64,000 bases of DNA from Paraburkholderia sp. UYCP14C (GCF_004197395.1 NZ_SELS01000037.1:1-64000), one strand, 5' to 3'; counted from the first letter of the stretch, positions 8,903 to 19,310 are shown. Translations and numbers: made by a program. The notes: generated from the letters alone by a model not told the origin.

Positions 8903-9140
8903 ATAGGGTCTAGCGATCGATGCGCGAAAGAGTGTCTTCAATCCATCGATTCTAAACCACGATCTCTGGCGCTGCCCTGCAGCCCTAATGCCCGCATGGA
9001 TGCATGCCGCTTGCTGCGCGGGAAGCCCGCGGCGGCGAGCCGCGGGAAATCGTGTGTACCAGTCGAAGCCATGGGAGGTGGGCGAACCCTGCGCGCCGCA
9101 TGCCGCCCGTCGGCATGACACGCGCAAGGCTCGCGGCCGC

Positions 9141-9515
9141 TTACTTCTTCACCGCCACCGCGGCGGTCCCCTTCTGCGTGGCGGCGGAAGCGGCCGTAGC
9201 GGCCGGCTCCTTACCCGCTGCAGTTGCCGCAACCTGCGTGCTAGCAGCCGCGCCAGCCGGTCCGACAGCGAGACCCTCCGCCTGCAGGCGCTCGATGGTG
9301 TGCCCGCCCATGCCCTTGACGCGTTTGCCGAGATCGGCCGCGTCCTTGAACGGGCCGTGCGCATTACGTTCGTCGACGATCGCTTTGGCTTTTGCCGGAC
9401 CGATGCCTTTGATGCCGCGCAGCGCGTCTTCGTTGGCCGTGTTGACGTCGACCGCCGCATACGCGTGGCCGAAAGCGGCGAGCATCGCCGCGGTAACCAG
9501 AACTTTTCGAAACAT
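9141..9515 (-). CDS. ComEA-like helix-hairpin-helix DNA-binding protein
   Basis: Small exported protein of 124 residues. The N-terminal signal peptide MFRKVLVTAAMLAAFGHAYA is followed by a ComEA-type double HhH domain (DVNTANEDALRGIKGIGPAKAKAIV...GHTIERLQ, residues ~22-85) and an Ala/Thr-rich low-complexity tail. ComEA proteins bind incoming DNA in the periplasm during natural transformation. Similar single-domain proteins are common in beta-proteobacteria and their role in uptake is not always shown. The start ATG 9515 has a GGGAGA site 7 bases upstream, but that site is buried in a long hairpin. It follows hldD by 78 bases on the same strand. Confidence 0.85.
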   Translation of the reverse strand: MFRKVLVTAAMLAAFGHAYAAVDVNTANEDALRGIKGIGPAKAKAIVDERNAHGPFKDAADLGKRVKGMGGHTIERLQAEGLAVGPAGAAASTQVAATAAGKEPAATAASAATQKGTAAVAVKK

Positions 9516-9518
9516 ATT

Positions 9519-9569
9519 GGAATCTCCCTGTTGCCACTGGCCGGCGACCATCACCGGCCAGGAGATTCC
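9519..9569 (-). promoter_or_regulatory. Leader hairpin covering the ribosome-binding site of the ComEA-like gene
   Basis: On the minus-strand RNA, GGAATCTCC (9569-9561) pairs perfectly with GGAGATTCC (9527-9519). The nested arms CTGGCCGG / CCGGCCAG (9537-9544 and 9554-9561) also pair. The 3' arm contains the Shine-Dalgarno GGGAGA for the ATG at 9515. The structure would therefore mask the start site, as in an RNA thermometer or ligand switch, or it could act as an RNA stability element. Confidence 0.5.
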
Positions 9570-9593
9570 AGTTTAAAGAGGATGACGTACTAA

Positions 9594-10586
9594 TTACACC
9601 TGGCCGAACAGCCAGCGCACGTAACGATCGACACCTTCCTGTACGCTCAGAAACGGCGCGTCGTAGCCGGCGGCACGCAGCTTCGACTGATCGGCCTGCG
9701 TGAAGCACTGATACTTGCCGCGCAGCGCGTCCGGGAACGCAATGTATTCGATCAGCCCGCGTTGCACCTGATCCGCGAGCGACAGCGCCGGCTCGTTGTT
9801 CAGCGCGCGCAGCGTGTTGACCACGGTGCTCGCGATATCGTTGAACGGCTGCGCGCGGCCGGTGCCGAGATTGAAAATGCCCGACTTCTCCGGATGATCG
9901 AAGAAGAACAGGTTGACCTTGACGACATCTTCGACCGAGATGAAATCGCGTGTCTGCTCGCCGGCCGCATAGCCGTTGTATTCACCGAACAGCTTGACCT
10001 TGCCCTCGGCGCGGAACTGGTTGAAGTTGTGAAACGCGACCGACGCCATGCGCGCCTTGTGCGTTTCGCGCGGACCGTACACGTTGAAATAACGGAAGCC
10101 CACGATCTGGCTTTTCGCCGTGGGCAGCACGCGGCGGATCACCTGGTCGAACAGGAACTTCGAATAGCCGTACACGTTCAGCGGCTGCTCGACCTCGCGC
10201 TCCTCGACGAAGCGGCTCGAGCCGCCATACGTGGCCGCCGACGACGCGTACAGGAACTGGACGTTCTGCGCGAGGCAGATGTCGAGCACGTCGCGGCTAT
10301 AGCGATAGTTGTTGTCCATCATGTAGCGGCCGTCGGTTTCCATCGTGTCCGAGCAGGCGCCTTCGTGGAAGATCGCGCGCACCTTGCCGAAGTCGCCGCG
10401 CCTGAAGCGCTCGACGAATTCGGTTTTGTCGAGATAGTCGTCGATCTCGCAGTCGACCAGATTCCTGAACTTGTCCGCGCGCGTGAGGTTGTCGACCGCG
10501 ATGATGCGTTGTTCGCCGCGCTCGTTGAGCGCCTTCACGAGATTGCTGCCGATAAAACCGGCCGCGCCGGTGACGATGACGGTCAT
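9594..10586 (-). CDS. hldD: ADP-L-glycero-D-manno-heptose-6-epimerase
   Basis: Last step of ADP-heptose synthesis for the LPS inner core: epimerises ADP-D-glycero- to ADP-L-glycero-D-manno-heptose. It has 330 residues, the usual length, and is an extended SDR fold enzyme. The Rossmann motif is GAAGFIG (7-13) and the catalytic pair is Y139-x3-K143 (VYGYSK). The family-specific [15 protein letters not shown] segment is present. It lies on the minus strand 110 bases after hldA, in the ugd-hldA-hldD run. The ComEA-like gene follows. Confidence 0.95.
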   Translation of the reverse strand: MTVIVTGAAGFIGSNLVKALNERGEQRIIAVDNLTRADKFRNLVDCEIDDYLDKTEFVERFRRGDFGKVRAIFHEGACSDTMETDGRYMMDNNYRYSRDVLDICLAQNVQFLYASSAATYGGSSRFVEEREVEQPLNVYGYSKFLFDQVIRRVLPTAKSQIVGFRYFNVYGPRETHKARMASVAFHNFNQFRAEGKVKLFGEYNGYAAGEQTRDFISVEDVVKVNLFFFDHPEKSGIFNLGTGRAQPFNDIASTVVNTLRALNNEPALSLADQVQRGLIEYIAFPDALRGKYQCFTQADQSKLRAAGYDAPFLSVQEGVDRYVRWLFGQV

Positions 10587-10696
10587 GATGATCCTGCCGT
10601 AGTGAGCTTTGGAATGAGCTTTGTAGCGAGCTTCGTTCAGTCAACGCCGCGCGGGGCGCGCTGGTCCGTCAGGACGACGGCACCGCGCGGGCTGCT

Positions 10697-11716
10697 TCAG
10701 GAAAAGAGTTCGTCGTAGTCGACGGTGGCGGTGCCCAGTTTGCCGACCACGATGCCGGCCGCTCGATTCGCGAGCCCGACCGCGTCGACGAGCGACAGAC
10801 CCGCGCCGAGCATTGCGGCGAGCGTGGCGATCACGGTGTCGCCCGCGCCCGACACATCATACACTTCGCGCGCAACGGCCGACGCGTGCAGGATGCCGTC
10901 GTCGGAGAACAGCGTCATGCCCTCCTCCGAGCGCGTCAGCAGCAGCGCCTTGAACTGGAGTTCGGCGCGCAGCTTCGTGACGCGCGCGATCAGATCTTCC
11001 TCGGACTTCCACTGCCCAACGACCTCGCGCAGTTCGGCGCGATTCGGCGTGATCAGCGTCGCACCGCGATAGCGCTCCCAGTCGTCGCCCTTCGGATCGA
11101 CCAGCACCGGTTTGCCGGCCGCGTGCGCCTTCGCGATCATTTGCGTGACGTGCGTGAGGCCGCCCTTCGCGTAGTCGGACATCAGAATCACGTCGTACGA
11201 CGGCAGCAGCTCGTCGAAACGCGCGAGACCCGCGAGCAGCACTTCATGCGCCGGCGAGTTTTCGAAATCGACGCGCAGCAATTGCTGCTGACGCGACAGC
11301 ACGCGCAGCTTGATCGTCGTCAGCAAGGCCGGGTCGCGTTCGAGATGCGGCTTCACGCCGCTTTCGCCGAGCAGCTGCACGATGCGCTCGCCGGGCTCGT
11401 CATGACCGACCACGCACAACAGACCCGCCTGCGCACCGAGCGCGACCGCGTTGCGCGCGACGTTCGCCGCGCCGCCCAGGCGATCTTCCTGGCGCTGCAC
11501 GTGCACGACCGGCACGGGCGCCTCGGGAGAAATACGGTTGACGTCGCCGAACCAGTAACGGTCGAGCATCACGTCGCCGACCACCAGCACGCGCGCCGCA
11601 TTGAGTTGAGCGCGCGGCACGACCGTGAGCTTCTGCGCCGTGGTGGACGCGGGCGCCGCGGGCATGGCCTCAGGCATCGGCCGGAAGTTCAGAGGGTTGG
11701 GCATAGGGGCGTCCAA
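10697..11716 (-). CDS. hldA: D-glycero-beta-D-manno-heptose-7-phosphate kinase (HldA, kinase domain only)
   Basis: PfkB/ribokinase-fold kinase that phosphorylates heptose-7-phosphate for ADP-heptose synthesis, 339 residues. Signatures are [38 protein letters not shown] and the ATP/anion-hole motif DVSGAGDTV. There is no adenylyltransferase domain, so a separate HldC is needed elsewhere, as in the two-protein Burkholderia arrangement (E. coli HldE is fused). The start is uncertain: ATG 11716 overlaps the end of ugd by 47 bases, and in-frame ATGs also occur at 11704, 11677 and 11665. The conserved domain begins only around residue 40. Confidence 0.92.
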   Translation of the reverse strand: MDAPMPNPLNFRPMPEAMPAAPASTTAQKLTVVPRAQLNAARVLVVGDVMLDRYWFGDVNRISPEAPVPVVHVQRQEDRLGGAANVARNAVALGAQAGLLCVVGHDEPGERIVQLLGESGVKPHLERDPALLTTIKLRVLSRQQQLLRVDFENSPAHEVLLAGLARFDELLPSYDVILMSDYAKGGLTHVTQMIAKAHAAGKPVLVDPKGDDWERYRGATLITPNRAELREVVGQWKSEEDLIARVTKLRAELQFKALLLTRSEEGMTLFSDDGILHASAVAREVYDVSGAGDTVIATLAAMLGAGLSLVDAVGLANRAAGIVVGKLGTATVDYDELFS

Positions 11717-13073
11717 TGGCGTGGTAGTCGATACCGAGCTCGGTCATCGCGTCCGGCTCGTACAGATTGCGGCCGTCGAAAATCAGCGGTGTCTTCAGCA
11801 CCGATTTCAGATGCACGAAATCAGGACTCTTGAACTCCTTCCATTCGGTCACGATCACGAGCGCGTCGGCGCCGGTCAGCGTTTCGTCCTGGGTGCCCGT
11901 GAACGTGAGGCGCGCGAGCTGCTCAGGCGCCGCGTGCAGATCCATCGCGAACACGCGACGCGCTTCGGTCACGGCAACCGGATCGTACGCGCGCACGTTC
12001 GCGCCGCGCGCGAGCAGCTCGCCGATCACGCGACGGCTCGGCGCCTCGCGCATGTCGTCGGTATTCGGCTTGAACGCGAGGCCCCACACCGCGAACGTGC
12101 GACCGCTCAGATCCTCGCCGAGTTTCGCGGCGATCTTGTTCACGAGCACGTCCTTCTGCTGGTAGTTCACTTCCTCGACCGCCTCGAGAATGCGCAGGTT
12201 ATGGCCGCTCTCGCTCGCGGTGCGGATCAGCGCCTGCACGTCCTTCGGGAAGCACGAGCCGCCATAGCCGCAGCCCGCATACAGGAAGTGATAGCCGATG
12301 CGCGGATCGGAACCGATGCCGCGGCGCACCGCTTCGATATCGGCGCCGACCTTGTCCGCGAGATTCGACATCTCGTTCATGAACGAGATGCGCGTCGCGA
12401 GCATCGCGTTGGCCGCGTACTTCGTGAACTCGGCCGAGCGCACGTCCATGTACAGCGTGCGTTCGTGATTGCGGTTGAACGGCGCGTACAGACGCTTCAT
12501 CATTTCGCGCGCGCGCACGCCCGGTTCGTCTTCGTCGATGCCGATCACGATACGGTCGGGACGCATGAAGTCGTCGACGGCCGCACCTTCCTTCAGGAAC
12601 TCGGGATTCGACACGACCGAGAAGCGATGCTGCGCGCTGCCGGCGAGGCCACGCTTCGCGAGCTCTTCTTCGATCACCGCGCGTACGCGCTGCGCGGTGC
12701 CGACCGGCACCGTCGATTTGTCGACGATCACCTTGAATCCGTTCATCGTGCGGCCGATGTTGCGCGCGGCCTCGAGCACGTATTGCAGGTCGGCGGAGCC
12801 ATCTTCGTCGGGCGGCGTGCCGACCGCGATGAACTGCACGTCACCGTGCGCGACGCTCGCCGCGACATCGGTCGAGAACGTGATGCGACCGGCCGCGCGC
12901 GTGCGGGCGATCATCTCCTGCAAGCCCGGTTCGTGAATCGGCACGCCGCCTTTGTTGAGGATGTCGATCTTGCGCTGATCGACGTCGAGACAGAAGACGT
13001 CGTTGCCGATTTCGGCGAGACAGGCGCCGGTGACGAGGCCCACATAGCCGGTGCCGATAATGGTGATTTTCAT
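11670..13073 (-). CDS. ugd: UDP-glucose 6-dehydrogenase
   Basis: Oxidises UDP-glucose to UDP-glucuronate with two NAD+, feeding Ara4N lipid A modification and acidic polysaccharides. It has 467 residues. The NAD-binding [10 protein letters not shown] is at the N-terminus. The catalytic cysteine is C274 in [12 protein letters not shown], and the substrate-binding NPEFLKEG and [20 protein letters not shown] are present. It sits between lapB (126 bases upstream) and hldA (overlapping), so LPS assembly, its control and sugar-nucleotide supply are linked in one minus-strand block. Confidence 0.95.
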   Translation of the reverse strand: MKITIIGTGYVGLVTGACLAEIGNDVFCLDVDQRKIDILNKGGVPIHEPGLQEMIARTRAAGRITFSTDVAASVAHGDVQFIAVGTPPDEDGSADLQYVLEAARNIGRTMNGFKVIVDKSTVPVGTAQRVRAVIEEELAKRGLAGSAQHRFSVVSNPEFLKEGAAVDDFMRPDRIVIGIDEDEPGVRAREMMKRLYAPFNRNHERTLYMDVRSAEFTKYAANAMLATRISFMNEMSNLADKVGADIEAVRRGIGSDPRIGYHFLYAGCGYGGSCFPKDVQALIRTASESGHNLRILEAVEEVNYQQKDVLVNKIAAKLGEDLSGRTFAVWGLAFKPNTDDMREAPSRRVIGELLARGANVRAYDPVAVTEARRVFAMDLHAAPEQLARLTFTGTQDETLTGADALVIVTEWKEFKSPDFVHLKSVLKTPLIFDGRNLYEPDAMTELGIDYHAIGRPYAQPSELPADA

Positions 13074-13199
13074 ACGCTTTCCGGTGGAAGGTTCCGGTGA
13101 TGAATGCCGGTCATGAGGCCGGCGATAAACTCGTTGCGAAATTCGCGGGACGGTTGCGTGGCCATGAACGCCGACGCGGCCAACGCCGCCCCTGCAGCA

Positions 13200-14375
13200 T
13201 CAATTCGACGCGGTAATCGGCTCGACGCGGCGCGGCGCATAGGTTTCCCAACCGCTGCAACCCGGGCACTGCCAGTAGAAAAGCCGCGCCCTGAAACCAC
13301 AATTCTGGCACGTATAGCGTGGCAGATTCTTGGTGCGCTGGCGGATCAGTGTGCGCATCAGCTCGAGCTCGCTGCGCCGCGGCTCTTCGGCGACGGCCTG
13401 CTGCGCTTCGAGCAGACGTGTCATGCCGGCCAGATTCGGCGACTTCTGCATCTGCGTGCGCGCGAGCGCATGCGCGGCATCGGCGCCGCGCAGCGAGGCG
13501 ACGTGCTGATACGCGACGTCGAGCAGATCGTTGCTCGGATGACGGTCGACCCACGTGGTCAGCAGATCGGCGCCCTCCTGCGCGCGGCCGAGCGCTTCAT
13601 ACGCCTTCATGATCTTCTCGGCGACGAGCGGCAGATACGCGGGGTTCTGCTCCTCGACGCGGCGCCATTGTCCGATCGCCGCTTCCGGCGCGCCGCCGGT
13701 CGCGTCGACATCGCCGAACAGGATCGTCGCGCGCACGTTGGTCGGGTTCGCCTTCAGCGCGAGACCGAGCTGACGACGCGCTTCGTCCGCGTTCTTCTGT
13801 TGCAACGCTTCCTGCGCGAGTTCGCAGTGGAACTGCGCGATTTCCTTATCGAGCGACGGCGCACCCATCGTTTCGAGGTGGCGCGCGGTATCGATCGACT
13901 TGACCCAGTCCTTCTCGATCTCGTAGATCGTCAACAGCGCGCGTTGAGCGCCCAGTGCGTAATCGCCCGCCTGCAGCGAGCGGAAGGTTTCTTCGGCACG
14001 GTCGAGCAGGCCGGCTTTCAGGAAGTCCTGGCCGAGTTCGTACAGCGCGTGATCGCGCTCGCTGACCGGCAGGTCCGCGCGGCTCAGCAGATTTTGATGT
14101 ACGCGGATCGCGCGGTCGGTTTCGCCGCGCCGGCGGAACAGATTGCCGAGCGCGAAATGCAATTCGACCGTTTCAGGATCGAGCTTGACGACTTCGATGA
14201 ATGCATCGATCGCCTGGTCGGGCTGCTCGTTGAGCAGGAAGTTCAGGCCGCGAAAATACGACCGCGGCAGGTTGGCGCTCTCGGACAGCAGCGTCTTGAG
14301 GTCGTAGCGCGCCGCCATCCAGCCGAACGCGAACGCGACGGGTATGACCAGCAGCCACCAGAAGTCTAGATCCAT
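13200..14375 (-). CDS. lapB: LapB, TPR-containing LPS assembly/LpxC regulator
   Basis: Inner-membrane-anchored cytoplasmic scaffold that, in E. coli, promotes FtsH degradation of LpxC and coordinates LPS assembly. It has 391 residues. An N-terminal membrane helix (WWLLVIPVAFAFGWMAA) is followed by TPR repeats across roughly residues 35-330 and a C-terminal rubredoxin-like zinc ribbon with C356, C359, C370 and C373 (CQNC ... CPGC). The architecture is complete. It follows lapA by 69 bases, with a terminator-like hairpin between them, and precedes ugd. Confidence 0.93.
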   Translation of the reverse strand: MDLDFWWLLVIPVAFAFGWMAARYDLKTLLSESANLPRSYFRGLNFLLNEQPDQAIDAFIEVVKLDPETVELHFALGNLFRRRGETDRAIRVHQNLLSRADLPVSERDHALYELGQDFLKAGLLDRAEETFRSLQAGDYALGAQRALLTIYEIEKDWVKSIDTARHLETMGAPSLDKEIAQFHCELAQEALQQKNADEARRQLGLALKANPTNVRATILFGDVDATGGAPEAAIGQWRRVEEQNPAYLPLVAEKIMKAYEALGRAQEGADLLTTWVDRHPSNDLLDVAYQHVASLRGADAAHALARTQMQKSPNLAGMTRLLEAQQAVAEEPRRSELELMRTLIRQRTKNLPRYTCQNCGFRARLFYWQCPGCSGWETYAPRRVEPITASN

Positions 14376-14403
14376 GCGATTAATGCAAATGTGCGGGAAA
14401 GCG

Positions 14404-14434
14404 AAAACGAAAAGCCGCGCTCAGAGTGCGCGGC
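14404..14434 (-). terminator. Terminator-like hairpin between lapA and lapB
   Basis: On the minus strand, stem GCCGCGC / GCGCGGC with a 7-base loop (plus-strand arms 14414-14420 and 14428-14434) runs into TTTTCGTTTTCGC just before the lapB ATG. The T-tract is interrupted, so partial termination that sets the lapA:lapB ratio is more likely than a full stop. Confidence 0.5.
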
Positions 14435-14444
14435 GCAAGACAGC

Positions 14445-14738
14445 TCAGATCAGCGGTGGCATCGGCGGCTGTTCGACGACGGCCGGGGTTTCGCGCGCCA
14501 CCCGCAGCTCGCGCCTGAGCCGGCCATTCTCCATGCGAAGACGCACGACGGCCGGCATCGCCGACACGAGCCCCGCGAGCAAGCCGATCACGAAGAACGC
14601 GAGGCCAATCAGAATCAGAGGCGCCGACCAGACGTATCCGGCGAGGAAATTCAGCGTAGCGGGTTGCGTATTGGAGAGCGCCAGCACCAGCAGCAGCACG
14701 AACACCAGTACACGGATCAGCCAGACGATAAATTTCAT
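14445..14738 (-). CDS. lapA: LapA domain-containing small membrane protein
   Basis: Small inner-membrane protein (DUF1049/LapA family), 97 residues from ATG 14738 (MKFIVWLIRVLVF). There are two membrane helices (about residues 4-22 and 41-63) and a short charged C-terminal helix (MENGRLRRELRVARE) ending PPMPPLI. In E. coli LapA is encoded next to LapB and participates in LPS assembly, although its exact role is unclear. The gene order lapA-lapB is conserved here. The longer open frame upstream to 14927 shows no family similarity. Confidence 0.87.
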   Translation of the reverse strand: MKFIVWLIRVLVFVLLLVLALSNTQPATLNFLAGYVWSAPLILIGLAFFVIGLLAGLVSAMPAVVRLRMENGRLRRELRVARETPAVVEQPPMPPLI

Positions 14739-14937
14739 GAATAGATCTCTTGACGGCAGTTGCGGGGTGACGCCGGCTTGATGACGCGTCGCGCCACGGT
14801 GTTGCCCGCGCCGAAGTGACCCGTATTGTAATGGATGCCCTCGCGGCTGGGCAGCAACCGGCGGGATGCTGCACTTACGGGTGATTCGCGAAATGCAACG
14901 GTCGCGCCGGGAGGCTCCCCTCCACAAATGATGGACG

Positions 14938-14964
14938 AAAAAAAAAGCGCCCGAAGGCGCTTTT
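14938..14964 (-). terminator. Rho-independent terminator after ihfB
   Basis: On the minus strand, a 9-bp stem AAAAGCGCC / GGCGCTTTT with a TTCG tetraloop is followed by nine consecutive T. It lies about 75 bases beyond the ihfB stop and marks a strong end to the rpsA-ihfB unit. Confidence 0.92.
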
Positions 14965-15036
14965 CCTGGTCTTTTGCCGACTGGCTTTGGCCGCTGACGC
15001 TAGCTATGCCACGCTGCAAGACGCACAGCGGAGTCA

Positions 15037-15360
15037 TTAAAGGTCGTCATCCGGCTCCTCGGCCTTCAGCGGCTCGCCCGCGCGACGATCCACCCGCTCG
15101 CGCAATTCCTTGCCTGGCTTGAAGTGCGGTACGTACTTCTCGGGTACCAACACCTTTTCGCCCGACTTCGGATTGCGCCCGACGCGGGAGGGACGGCGGT
15201 TGAGGCCGAAGCTGCCGAAGCCACGAATTTCGATGCGATGACCTTTGGCAAGTGCCTCCGACATCGCGTCGAGCATCGTCTTCACCGCGAAATCCGCATC
15301 TTTAAGAACAAGTTGCGGAAATCGCGCAGCCAGCTGGGCGACCAATTCCGATTTGGTCAT
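15037..15360 (-). CDS. ihfB: Integration host factor beta subunit
   Basis: DNA-bending nucleoid protein that pairs with IhfA. It has 107 residues with the complete HU/IHF fold. The DNA-contact arm is [24 protein letters not shown], with the intercalating proline in the NPKSG motif. The C-terminal extension ([15 protein letters not shown]) is acidic and a little longer than in E. coli. It lies 21 bases after rpsA on the same strand, the conserved rpsA-ihfB pairing of proteobacteria, and ends at a strong terminator. Confidence 0.95.
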   Translation of the reverse strand: MTKSELVAQLAARFPQLVLKDADFAVKTMLDAMSEALAKGHRIEIRGFGSFGLNRRPSRVGRNPKSGEKVLVPEKYVPHFKPGKELRERVDRRAGEPLKAEEPDDDL

Positions 15361-15381
15361 ACTGCAGCAGACCTCTCAGGC

Positions 15382-17097
15382 TTACTGGTTCTGGCCGTCG
15401 AGCTTGGCCTTCAGCAGCGCGCCGAGGTTCGTCGTGCCGGTAGCGGCTGCGCTCGAATCCGAAGCAGCGAGACCGCGGATGGCTTCCTGCTGCTCAGCCG
15501 AATCCTTCGCCTTGATCGACAGGTTGATGCCACGCGACTTGCGATCGATGTTGATGATCATCGCGTTGACCTTGTCGCCTTCCTTCAACACGTTGCGAGC
15601 GTCTTCCACGCGGTCCTGGGCGATTTCCGAAGCGCGCAGGTAACCTTCGACTTCACCCGACAGCTGGACCACAGCACCCTTCGCGTCGACCGACTTGACG
15701 GTACCGTCGACGACGGAACCCTTGTCGTTCATTGCAACGTAGTTGCTGAACGGGTCGCCTTCGAGTTGCTTGATACCCAGCGAAATACGTTCCTTCTCGA
15801 CGTCGATGCCGAGAACGATCGCTTCCACTTCGTCGCCCTTCTTGTATTTGCGGACGGCTTCCTCGCCGGTTTCGCTCCACGACAGATCCGACAGGTGAAC
15901 CAGACCGTCGATGCCGCCCGGCAGACCGATGAACACGCCGAAGTCGGTGATCGACTTGATGGCGCCGCTGATCTTGTCGCCCTTCTTGAAGTTGCGGCTG
16001 AAGTCGTCCCACGGGTTCGGCTTGCACTGCTTCATGCCGAGGCTGATACGACGGCGGTCTTCGTCGATCTCGAGAACCATCACTTCGACTTCGTCGCCCA
16101 GCTGGACAACCTTCGACGGAGCAACGTTCTTGTTGGTCCAGTCCATTTCCGACACGTGGACGAGGCCTTCGATGCCCGATTCCACTTCGACGAATGCGCC
16201 GTAGTCGGTGATGTTGGTGACCTTACCGAACAGACGCGTGCCCGACGGGTAACGGCGCGAGATGCCTTCCCACGGATCGTCGCCCAGTTGCTTGATACCG
16301 AGCGAAACGCGGTTCTTTTCCTGGTCGAACTTGAGGATCTTCGCGGTGACTTCCTGGCCAACCGACAGAACTTCGCTCGGGTGACGCACACGACGCCATG
16401 CGATGTCGGTGATGTGCAGCAGGCCGTCGATACCGCCGAGGTCCACGAACGCGCCGTAGTCGGTGATGTTCTTGACCACGCCCTCGACGATCGCGCCTTC
16501 CTTCAGCGTTTCGAGCAGCTTCGCACGCTCTTCGCCTTGCGTTGCCTCGATGACAGCGCGGCGCGACAGCACGACGTTGTTACGCTTGCGGTCGAGCTTG
16601 ATGACGCGGAATTCGAGGGTCTTGCCTTCGTACGGGGTCGTGTCCTTGACCGGACGCGTGTCAACCAGCGAACCCGGCAGGAACGCGCGGATGCCGTTGA
16701 CCATCACGGTCATGCCGCCCTTGACCTTGCCCGTGATCGTGCCGGTCACGAGTTCGTTGTTGTCCAGCGCCTTTTCCAGCGACAGCCACGAAGCCAGACG
16801 CTTCGCCTTGTCACGCGACAGGATGGTGTCGCCATAGCCGTTTTCCAGCGCGTCGATCGCGACGGAAACGAAGTCGCCCGCCTGCACTTCTACCTCGCCC
16901 GCGTCGTTCAGGAACTCTTCGAGCGGGATGTAGGCTTCGGACTTCAGACCAGCGTTCACGACCACGAAGTTGTGGTCGACACGCACGACTTCGGCGGAGA
17001 TCACTTCGCCAGCGCGCATGTCCTGCTTGGTCAGCGACTCTTCGAACAGAGCCGCGAAAGATTCGGTATTCGGGGTAGAGGTTTGCAGGTCGGACAT
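15382..17097 (-). CDS. rpsA: 30S ribosomal protein S1
   Basis: mRNA-binding ribosomal protein needed to initiate translation of most messages. It has 571 residues with six S1 (OB-fold) repeats, the later ones marked by the recurring [13 protein letters not shown] and GLVHxSD motifs. I chose ATG 17097 ([14 protein letters not shown]), which matches the usual start. An in-frame ATG 18 bases upstream (MQTLIF) is also possible, and the frame stays open to 17424 without similarity. It follows cmk, as in many proteobacteria. A hairpin in the 160-base cmk-rpsA gap may separate the transcripts. Confidence 0.96.
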   Translation of the reverse strand: MSDLQTSTPNTESFAALFEESLTKQDMRAGEVISAEVVRVDHNFVVVNAGLKSEAYIPLEEFLNDAGEVEVQAGDFVSVAIDALENGYGDTILSRDKAKRLASWLSLEKALDNNELVTGTITGKVKGGMTVMVNGIRAFLPGSLVDTRPVKDTTPYEGKTLEFRVIKLDRKRNNVVLSRRAVIEATQGEERAKLLETLKEGAIVEGVVKNITDYGAFVDLGGIDGLLHITDIAWRRVRHPSEVLSVGQEVTAKILKFDQEKNRVSLGIKQLGDDPWEGISRRYPSGTRLFGKVTNITDYGAFVEVESGIEGLVHVSEMDWTNKNVAPSKVVQLGDEVEVMVLEIDEDRRRISLGMKQCKPNPWDDFSRNFKKGDKISGAIKSITDFGVFIGLPGGIDGLVHLSDLSWSETGEEAVRKYKKGDEVEAIVLGIDVEKERISLGIKQLEGDPFSNYVAMNDKGSVVDGTVKSVDAKGAVVQLSGEVEGYLRASEIAQDRVEDARNVLKEGDKVNAMIINIDRKSRGINLSIKAKDSAEQQEAIRGLAASDSSAAATGTTNLGALLKAKLDGQNQ

Positions 17098-17202
17098 AAA
17101 AATCAGAGTTTGCATGGTCTTCGCGACGCCTGGCTCACCGGACTGGTCAGCAACTGCGGCAATTACACGAACGCCACGCGGGGTTAAAGGGTTGAAAACA
17201 AC

Positions 17203-17223
17203 GCTTCGCGACCATCGCGAAGC
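17203..17223 (-). terminator. Hairpin between cmk and rpsA, possible terminator/attenuator
   Basis: A perfect 9-bp stem GCTTCGCGA / TCGCGAAGC with a 3-base loop lies 35 bases beyond the cmk stop. On the minus strand it is followed by GTTGTTTTC, only moderately T-rich, so the strength is uncertain. It could partly insulate rpsA or stabilise the RNA. Confidence 0.45.
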
Positions 17224-17257
17224 ACCTACCAACAACGGGACTTCTGCCGTCTGGCCA

Positions 17258-17941
17258 CTACTGCGTGACCAGCGCTTCATACCATTGCACCACCTGCTCG
17301 ACCGCCTGGTCGACCGACAATGCGGAGGTATCAAGCAGTTTTGCATCCGCCGCGGGCTTGAGCGGTGCGGCCGCGCGTTGACTGTCACGCTCGTCGCGCT
17401 CACGCAAATCCCGGAGCAAGTCATCTATATTAGCAGAAAATCCTTTTTGGATCAATTGCTTATGCCGACGCGTGGCGCGGGCCTCGACGCTCGCGGTCAT
17501 AAACACCTTCAGCGCGGCGTCCTGGAAGATCACGGTGCCCATATCGCGACCGTCGGCGACCAGCCCCGGCTCCTTGCGAAACGCCCGCTGACGCGCCACC
17601 AGCGCGGTTCGCACGGGCGCGTGCACGGCGATCGCCGAGGCACGGCTGCCCACTTCCTCGGCGCGAATTTCGGTCGACACATCGACGCCGTCGAGCTGCG
17701 CGAGCCCCTCGCGGAACGTGATATGGAGGTCGTCGATCAGTTTGACAAGGGCGTCTACGTCGTCCGCCGCGATGCCGTAGCGCAGGCTCGCGAGCGCCGC
17801 GAGCCGGTACAGCGCGCCGCTGTCGAGCAGGTGAAAGCCGAGGTTGGCGGCCACCATCGCGGCAACCGTGCCTTTGCCGGAGGCGCTGGGGCCGTCGATC
17901 GTAATGACGGGCGTCTGGTGAAAGGGACGGGTCGGTTTCAT
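17258..17941 (-). CDS. cmk: Cytidylate kinase
   Basis: Phosphorylates CMP and dCMP with ATP. It has 227 residues from ATG 17941 ([17 protein letters not shown]); an upstream ATG at 17971 would add ten residues. The P-loop is GPSASGKGT (17-25). The CMP-binding segment [13 protein letters not shown] and the [11 protein letters not shown]/lid region [11 protein letters not shown] are present. It lies between aroA (46 bases upstream) and rpsA, the usual proteobacterial order. Confidence 0.95.
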   Translation of the reverse strand: MKPTRPFHQTPVITIDGPSASGKGTVAAMVAANLGFHLLDSGALYRLAALASLRYGIAADDVDALVKLIDDLHITFREGLAQLDGVDVSTEIRAEEVGSRASAIAVHAPVRTALVARQRAFRKEPGLVADGRDMGTVIFQDAALKVFMTASVEARATRRHKQLIQKGFSANIDDLLRDLRERDERDSQRAAAPLKPAADAKLLDTSALSVDQAVEQVVQWYEALVTQ

Positions 17942-17987
17942 CGAAAAAGTCGCACTTCGGGCGATTCGCATGCGAATCTGGGTTGCA

Positions 17988-19292
17988 TCAGGGTTGTGCG
18001 AGCGCGGTGAAGCGCTCGAAATAATCGGGAAACGTCTTGCCGACGCACTTCGGGTCGTTGATGCGGATCGGCACGCCGCCGAGGCTCACGAGCGAGAAGC
18101 ACATTGCCATGCGGTGATCGTCGTAGGTGTCGATCGCGGCATTCGGGATCAGCTGTTCCGGCGGCGTGACGACGAGGAAATCTTCGCCCTCCTGCACCTT
18201 CGCGCCGACCTTGCGCAGCTCGTTCGCCATGGCGGCGATGCGGTCGGTTTCCTTCACGCGCCAGCTCGCGATGTTGCGCAGCGTGCTCGTGCCGTCCGCG
18301 AACAGCGCGGCGACCGCGATCGTCATCGCGGCGTCGGGGATCAGATTGAAGTCCATGTCGATCGGATCGAGCTTGCCGTGGTCGTTGCCGACGCCGCGCA
18401 CTTCGATCCAGTCGTCGCCCATCTGCAGATTCGCGCCCATCTTGATCAGCGCGTCGGCAAAGCCGACGTCGCCCTGGATGCTCGCGCGGCCCACCCCTTC
18501 CACTTTCAGCGGGCCGCCGCCGAGCGCGCCCGCGGCAAGGAAATACGACGCGGACGACGCATCCCCTTCCACCATGATCGCGCCCGGCGACTGATACCGC
18601 TGCCCCGCCGGCACGACGAACTGGTGCCAGCCGTGACGCTCGACCTTGATGCCGAAGCGCTCCATCAGCTTGATCGTGATCTCGATGTACGGCTTCGAGA
18701 TCAGCTCGCCGTCAACCTGCACGGTGGTGACACCGCTCGCGGTGCGCAAGAGTGGCAGCGTCATCAGCAGCGAAGTCAGGAACTGGCTCGACACGTCGCC
18801 GCGCACGCGGATCGGCGCGTCGGCCGTAATCTGCGCGGGCCGGATGCGTAGCGGCGGATAGCCTTCGTTCTGCTCGTAGTCGACCTTCGCGCCGATCTGA
18901 CGCAGGCCGTCGACGAGATCTCCGATCGGCCGCTCGTGCATGCGCGGCACACCGTGGATCCGGTAGTCGCCGCCGTTCACGGCGAGTGCCGCGGTCAGCG
19001 GGCGCACCGCCGTGCCCGCGTTACCAAGAAACAGGTCGGCCGTGCGCGCGGTGAACGCGCCGCGCGTGCCGGTCACGACGCAGGTGTCGCCGTCGCGCTT
19101 CAGACGCACGCCAAGCTTTTCGAGCGCGTCCAGCATCACACGGGTGTCGTCGGAATCGAGCAGGTTCGTGATCGTCGTCTCGCCTTCGGCGAGCGCGGCC
19201 AGCAGTAGCACGCGGTTCGAGATGCTCTTCGAGCCGGGCAGACGAACCGTGCCGGACGCACGGGAAAAAGGTCCGAGATCGAGGAATTCCAT
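17988..19292 (-). CDS. aroA: 3-phosphoshikimate 1-carboxyvinyltransferase (EPSP synthase)
   Basis: Sixth step of the shikimate pathway: joins shikimate-3-phosphate and PEP. It has 434 residues. Signatures are [32 protein letters not shown] and the PEP-binding [17 protein letters not shown]. The LGNAGTA.RPL form is that of glyphosate-sensitive class I enzymes. It lies 18 bases after tyrA, consistent with the serC-pheA-hisC-tyrA-aroA-cmk transcription unit for serine and aromatic amino acid synthesis. Confidence 0.95.
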   Translation of the reverse strand: MEFLDLGPFSRASGTVRLPGSKSISNRVLLLAALAEGETTITNLLDSDDTRVMLDALEKLGVRLKRDGDTCVVTGTRGAFTARTADLFLGNAGTAVRPLTAALAVNGGDYRIHGVPRMHERPIGDLVDGLRQIGAKVDYEQNEGYPPLRIRPAQITADAPIRVRGDVSSQFLTSLLMTLPLLRTASGVTTVQVDGELISKPYIEITIKLMERFGIKVERHGWHQFVVPAGQRYQSPGAIMVEGDASSASYFLAAGALGGGPLKVEGVGRASIQGDVGFADALIKMGANLQMGDDWIEVRGVGNDHGKLDPIDMDFNLIPDAAMTIAVAALFADGTSTLRNIASWRVKETDRIAAMANELRKVGAKVQEGEDFLVVTPPEQLIPNAAIDTYDDHRMAMCFSLVSLGGVPIRINDPKCVGKTFPDYFERFTALAQP

Positions 19293-19310
19293 GATGTGTC
19301 CAGTTTCCGG

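Noticed and set aside
9026-9046. GC-rich inverted repeat CCCGCGGC / GCCGCGGG between the ComEA-like gene and cysM
   Set aside because: No T-tract on either strand and too common in GC-rich spacers to call a terminator.
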